Source of the DNA: CAZVXI01 sp964631295
GTDB lineage: Bacteria; Planctomycetota; Phycisphaerae; Phycisphaerales; SM1A02
Assembly (NCBI GenBank): GCA_964631295.1
Contig: CAZVXI010000124.1
Coordinates: 1-9,690 of the forward strand
Reading direction: 5' to 3'
Length of the DNA: 9,690 bases
The notes under the pieces were generated by a model, which made no database searches, was not told the origin of the DNA, and worked only from the letters and a program-made list of their open reading frames with translations. Within the stretch, counting starts at the first letter, position 1; each line of letters starts with the position of its first letter. Position numbers and translations under genes: made by a program. Positions 6,276 to 9,690 of the stretch are shown piece by piece.

Positions 6276-7739
6276 TCAGGAAGTTTCGGCGGAGGCGGCG
6301 CTGGACAGCGGCGGCGCATCGTCCGGTGGCCCTGTCTCGATACGCCAGGGTCGTTCGGGCGCGGCAGCGCCAGGCGGCGGCGTCCGGCGGTCCGGATGAT
6401 TCACGATCAGCGGCTGCGTGAACGAGCCAGCCCAGTACGACTTCGCCTCACCCGCGCGGACCGCCAGCGCTGCATCACCCGTCACGCGCATCGACCAGTG
6501 TTCATCTGCCTCGGCTTCGAGGAGCAGTTCAACGTCTTCATAAACGATGTCGAAGTTGTAGTTCCGATCCTCCCGCAACTGGATCGTCGAACCCGCAAGC
6601 CACCACAGGTCAAGCCGACGGGCGAGTTGATCTTTGTAAAGCAGTTCCACGCGCACACCAACTGCCATGTCGTCCATGTCGGCCGTGAACGTTGAGATCA
6701 GGTCGAACCAGACGCGCACCGGTGATGGTCCGCCTCCGCTCCACTTCACCACTCCAAATCGGAACACGCGCCGCATTGCGCTTTCGACAATCTCGCGTCT
6801 GTCGGCGTCAAAATGATCAGCAACCGTGCCTTCGATCTTGATTGGAACGTCGATTGTCCGGGCAAACACATCCTCCCACGATGCCTCGTTGCCATCCTGA
6901 CGCAGTGGGCGACGAGCAACCTCTACCTCGAGTTCAATACTTTTTGTCGAGGGAGCCAACGCTGGAACGCTCAGAGAGAACGGAATGTCCGGCGGCGCAT
7001 GGCTGAGATGGAAGAACCGTGTCTCTGTTGCACCATCGACGACTGGTCGGGCTCGGAGGCGCACGTCGTACCCGGCAGGCCACCAGTTGCGGAGGTCGAT
7101 GTCGAGCCTGGGCGGTACGCCGACTGGCCAGACATCGCGCGTGGTGATGTCCACGCGGGGCGGCAAAGCGGCGATGACCTGCCCGAGCGAAGAGTCACGC
7201 GGAACCGTTCCGCGATTCTCGATGATCAGTTTCCCGTAACTTTGAACCCATTTATCGGTCAGGGGCTCTCGTCGCCAGTCGCCCTTTGCTGCGCGTGAAA
7301 GCAGCGAGTACCAGTGATCTTCATCAAGCGTGTTGCTGCGAACACGGCGAACGAGTTCATCGGGAATCGCACCGGATTCATCAATCGTCACGGGCAGAGT
7401 TGCGATCAGGATGTTCGTCGGCACGAGCGATGTCCATGAACGGGCGCGAAGCCCCTCGTTCACGACCAACGCGAGTCCGCTGCAGGCGATGATCGCGCCC
7501 ATCGCTACGAGCGGCCGACGATGCCTGAAGAACAGCTTCGACTCCTCACGGGCGATGTGCCCACACTCACTGCAACGCAGGCCGAGCGAGCCGGTCATGT
7601 CGTATCGGCACTTCGGGCACCGACGAAGATGCTGCTCACGATCAGAGAAGATCGCCCGCCAGGCGACATACACCATGATCGGACAGAGCACGGCCGCCAC
7701 CGCGATCATGAGCCAGTCTTGCGTTGAGCCGCCAATCAT
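6276..7739 (-). CDS. Membrane protein with N-terminal zinc ribbon, planctomycete type, unknown function
   Basis: This 487-residue protein has a first membrane helix at about residues 10-31 and a short cytoplasmic loop with a four-cysteine zinc ribbon: CPKCRYDMTG (Cys41, Cys44) and CSECG (Cys56, Cys59). A second helix follows at about 76-94. The remaining 390 or so residues (95-487) are predicted to lie outside the membrane and look mostly beta-rich, with a Pro/Ala-rich tail (about 452-487). The CPxCxYDxxG...CxxCG ribbon between helices is frequent in uncharacterised Planctomycetota proteins; here all four ligands are intact. Residues 193-208 and 209-224 form an imperfect tandem repeat (PPRVDITTRDVWPVGV and PPRLDIDLRNWWPAGY), and RRLDLWWLAG (374-383) echoes it. 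The start is the first ATG of the frame and has no strong Shine-Dalgarno site (AGGA about 12 nt upstream). It is convergent with lipoprotein B (17-nt gap) and divergent from the DUF456 gene (142 bp). Function cannot be assigned. Confidence 0.83.
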   Translation of the reverse strand: MIGGSTQDWLMIAVAAVLCPIMVYVAWRAIFSDREQHLRRCPKCRYDMTGSLGLRCSECGHIAREESKLFFRHRRPLVAMGAIIACSGLALVVNEGLRARSWTSLVPTNILIATLPVTIDESGAIPDELVRRVRSNTLDEDHWYSLLSRAAKGDWRREPLTDKWVQSYGKLIIENRGTVPRDSSLGQVIAALPPRVDITTRDVWPVGVPPRLDIDLRNWWPAGYDVRLRARPVVDGATETRFFHLSHAPPDIPFSLSVPALAPSTKSIELEVEVARRPLRQDGNEASWEDVFARTIDVPIKIEGTVADHFDADRREIVESAMRRVFRFGVVKWSGGGPSPVRVWFDLISTFTADMDDMAVGVRVELLYKDQLARRLDLWWLAGSTIQLREDRNYNFDIVYEDVELLLEAEADEHWSMRVTGDAALAVRAGEAKSYWAGSFTQPLIVNHPDRRTPPPGAAAPERPWRIETGPPDDAPPLSSAASAETS

Positions 7740-7818
7740 GCTGAAGTGCGTTCCTCTGAGACCCTGCCGGATACATCAACGGTCGAACCGGTCGGGTTGT
7801 TCGTATCGCCGCGTTGAC

Positions 7819-7845
7819 ATTCTAAAGTTCCCGACAAGGTGTCGA
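7819..7845 (-). promoter_or_regulatory. Weak promoter candidate with a small palindrome, divergent region
   Basis: Read on the minus strand, TCGACA (7840-7845) and TAGAAT (7819-7824) each match the sigma70 boxes at 5 of 6 positions, but the spacing of 15 bp is short. They would start the zinc-ribbon gene with a leader of about 70 nt. The palindrome CGACA-AGG-TGTCG (7832-7844) overlaps the -35 box and could bind a regulator. In the plus direction TTGACA at 7814-7819 has no partner -10 at 15-19 bp, so no promoter can be called for the DUF456 gene. Confidence 0.28.
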
Positions 7846-7881
7846 AGAAAAATCACCAGCCCTGATCATGATCCTCGATGA

Positions 7882-8475
7882 ATGGCTGCGAAGGCCGATC
7901 CGAACAAAGAACCGATGGAGTGGATGCTGTACATCGTGGCGTGCTTGTTCTTCCTTTTGGGGGCAATGTGCGTGGTTCTGGTGGCTCTGCAACTGCCAGG
8001 GGGCTGGATCATGCTCGCTCTGGCCGTGCTGATCGAGTTCTGCGACGGAGCCTATCTGCCGGAGACCCGCGATCAGACGTTCGCCTGGTGGGTGCTGGGC
8101 GCCGTCTTTGGCTGTCTGCTGCTTGGAGAGTTGCTGGAGTTCATTGCAGGCATGCTCGGGGCGAAACGAGGCGGCGCGTCACGCGCGGGGATGGTTGGTT
8201 CACTCGTTGGCGGCATCGTCGGGGCGCTCGCACTGGGCGGCGTGATGAGCGTGATACCTGGCGTGGGGACCGTGCTGGGTGTCCTGCTCGGAGCGCTTAC
8301 TGGCACGTTCGCAGGGGCGGTGGTCGGGGAGATCGGCGTGGCGCAGCAGACGGTGCGCGGGTCGGTCAGGCCAGCAACCGGTGCGACGATCGGCCGACTG
8401 ATGGGGACGGCGTCGAAACTCGGGCTGAGCATCGTCGTCTGGCTTACTCTCAGCTTCGCAGCGTTCTGGAATTAG
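7882..8475 (+). CDS. DUF456 family membrane protein
   Basis: This 197-residue protein matches the DUF456 pattern. A first membrane segment is at about 14-36, with a PGGW turn (39-42) and a second segment to about 56. Next comes GELLEFIAGMLGAKRGGASRAG (82-103), the best-conserved stretch of the family. Two glycine-zipper helices follow, GSLVGGIVGALALGG (106-120) and GTVLGVLLGALTGTFAGAVVGE (129-150), and a last helix is at about 178-195. Glycine spacing of this kind packs helices closely in the membrane. The molecular role of DUF456 proteins is not known to me. ATG 7882 has no clear Shine-Dalgarno site; ATG 7915 (MEWMLYI) is a possible later start that would drop eleven polar residues. The gene is divergent from the zinc-ribbon gene, and its TAG stop overlaps the stop of the convergent sulfatase. 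Confidence 0.88.
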   Translation: MAAKADPNKEPMEWMLYIVACLFFLLGAMCVVLVALQLPGGWIMLALAVLIEFCDGAYLPETRDQTFAWWVLGAVFGCLLLGELLEFIAGMLGAKRGGASRAGMVGSLVGGIVGALALGGVMSVIPGVGTVLGVLLGALTGTFAGAVVGEIGVAQQTVRGSVRPATGATIGRLMGTASKLGLSIVVWLTLSFAAFWN

Positions 8476-9690
8476 GGCATCTCGTCCGCCAGTCGTGCCG
8501 GTGGCCGTACATCCGTCCCCTGCTGTTGCCCGTTGCCCAGTTCACGCCGATATCGTTCGACAAGCGGCATGATGCGCTCGACCACCTTCGGGTGCTGGTC
8601 AGCAACATCGTGTTGCTCTCCGATGTCAGTCGACAAGTCGTACAACTCTGTGCCAGTCCGGCCGCGCGCATACGGGCCCGGGAAACCATCCATGCCTGGC
8701 TCCACACCCTCATACGATCGGTAGCTGTGCGGCACATGGAGCTTCCAGTTGCCAACGCGAATGCACTCGACGAGATTGCTGTAGTAAAACACGATGTGAT
8801 CACGCGGCGATGTCTCTGCTTTCCCGAGCAGAAGCGGCGCGATGTTGACCCCGTCGATTACTCGATCTGACAGCGGAGCATCGGCCATCGCTGCGAAGGT
8901 GGGAAGAAGGTCAAGCGTCGATGCAAGTTCACGCGACACAACGCCCGGTTTGATTTTCCCCGGCCAATGCATGATGCACGGCACGCGCACACCACCATCC
9001 CACGTTGCTCCTTTCGCCTCGCGCAATGGTCCGGCAGATCCAGCATGATTGCCGTAGTTGACCCACGGACCGTTGTCGCTCGTGAAGACAACGAGGGTAT
9101 CGTCGCCAATGCCATGCTTCGCAAGCGCCTGCATGATCTGCCCGACCGACCAGTCGAGTTCTGCAACTGTGTCGCCGTACGGACCTTGCTGCGTTGTCCC
9201 GCGGAACCGTTCCGACACCCCGAGCGGCACATGTACCATCGGATGCGGCAGATACAGGAAGAACGGTTCATCATGGTGTTCGTCGATGAATGCCGTCGCG
9301 CGCTCTGTGATCCGCCGCGTGAGTTGTGCCTGATCATCAAGCGTTTCGACATACTCGATGACTTGATCGCCTTCGATCAGGGGCAGCGGCGGATAGTTCG
9401 CTTTGTGAGCGCGGTGATCAGGATTGTCAGGATCGACCGGCGTGCCGTCGTAATGAACGGGCCACATGTCGTTGGAGTAGGGCAGGCCGAAATACTCGTC
9501 GAAACCATGATGAGGCGGCAGGAACTGTTGATGATGCCCCAGATGCCACTTACCGAAACATGCGGTTGCGTATCCACGTTGTTTGAGAACTTCAGCAATC
9601 GTCCATTCGTCATGATTCAGGCCATGCTTCGCGCCCGGCCCGAGCGCGCCGCGGATGCTCAGACGCTTGGCGTAGCAGCCGGTCAGAATC
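8472..9690 (-). CDS. Arylsulfatase family protein (5' end outside window)
   Basis: Sulfatases of this alkaline-phosphatase-like superfamily hydrolyse sulfate esters; in Planctomycetota many are exported and act on sulfated polysaccharides. The frame stays open to the right edge: the first full codon is 9687-9689 and reads ILTGCYAKRLSIRGALGPGA. The ATG at 9467 is internal. The active-site C/S-x-P-S-R, the first metal-binding aspartates and any signal peptide would lie just upstream, outside the window. Numbering from that first codon, visible motifs are TIAEVLKQRGYATACFGKWHLG (30-51, catalytic Lys47 and His49), HHGFDEYFGLPYSNDM (60-75), FFLYLPHPMVHVPL (143-156, catalytic His), LVVFTSDNGPW (199-209, metal-binding Asp205 and Asn206), LREAKGATWDGGVRVP (222-237, Lys226), and the C-terminal ELYDLSTDIGEQHDVADQHP typical of arylsulfatases. 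The 405 visible residues form most of a normal-length enzyme. Substrate cannot be told from the sequence. The last codons overlap the DUF456 stop by 4 nt, tail to tail. Confidence 0.95.
   Translation of the reverse strand, partial: ILTGCYAKRLSIRGALGPGAKHGLNHDEWTIAEVLKQRGYATACFGKWHLGHHQQFLPPHHGFDEYFGLPYSNDMWPVHYDGTPVDPDNPDHRAHKANYPPLPLIEGDQVIEYVETLDDQAQLTRRITERATAFIDEHHDEPFFLYLPHPMVHVPLGVSERFRGTTQQGPYGDTVAELDWSVGQIMQALAKHGIGDDTLVVFTSDNGPWVNYGNHAGSAGPLREAKGATWDGGVRVPCIMHWPGKIKPGVVSRELASTLDLLPTFAAMADAPLSDRVIDGVNIAPLLLGKAETSPRDHIVFYYSNLVECIRVGNWKLHVPHSYRSYEGVEPGMDGFPGPYARGRTGTELYDLSTDIGEQHDVADQHPKVVERIMPLVERYRRELGNGQQQGTDVRPPARLADEMP

Noticed and set aside
6813..7298. A 161-codon + strand frame inside the zinc-ribbon gene
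   Set aside because: It is antisense to a protein with clear helices and zinc ligands, and its own translation is without features.
7878..8870. A 330-codon + strand frame across the DUF456 gene and into the sulfatase
   Set aside because: It overlaps two well-supported genes in another frame or strand and its translation is Arg/Gly-rich with no motif, as expected for a shadow frame in GC-rich DNA.

Overview
The window reads as a chromosomal stretch from a GC-rich (about 60% by eye) member of the Planctomycetota, possibly a Phycisphaerae-like lineage. This is inferred from three things: a two-helix membrane protein with the CPxCxYDxxG...CxxCG zinc ribbon that is common in that phylum, an arylsulfatase of the kind these bacteria carry in large numbers, and several small lineage-specific lipoproteins. 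No rRNA, tRNA, CRISPR array, transposase or phage gene is visible.

Layout. The left edge (2-1288, +) holds most of a decarboxylating 6-phosphogluconate dehydrogenase (gnd), cut at its 5' end by the window. After a 205-bp gap with a good sigma70-type promoter comes a 448-residue Ala/Gln-rich coiled-coil lipoprotein (1494-2840, +), closed by a strong intrinsic terminator (2874-2912). A new + strand unit follows: a small three-helix membrane protein (2934-3305) and a lipoprotein (3348-4106).

From there to the right edge the genes alternate strictly in strand: lipoprotein A (+), queG epoxyqueuosine reductase (-, 4108-5193), a frameshifted lipoprotein B (+, 5457-6258), the zinc-ribbon membrane protein (-, 6276-7739), a DUF456 membrane protein (+, 7882-8475) and a sulfatase cut by the right edge (-, 8472-9690). 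The three convergent pairs meet with a 1-nt gap, a 17-nt gap and a 4-nt overlap, so none has room for a terminator between the stop codons.

Function. Only gnd (oxidative pentose phosphate pathway, NADPH), queG (last step of queuosine synthesis on tRNA) and the sulfatase (desulfation of sulfated esters, probably polysaccharides) have clear roles. These look like independent genes, not one pathway. The least explained part is the cell-envelope set: the coiled-coil lipoprotein, the two lipoproteins A and B, which I judge to be diverged paralogs, and the zinc-ribbon protein. Lipoprotein B carries two short tandem duplications of non-triplet length, one at its start codon and one exactly where its frame breaks. 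I see no convincing new multi-gene system; the best leads are the broken or switchable lipoprotein B, its relation to A, and the tail-to-tail gene packing.
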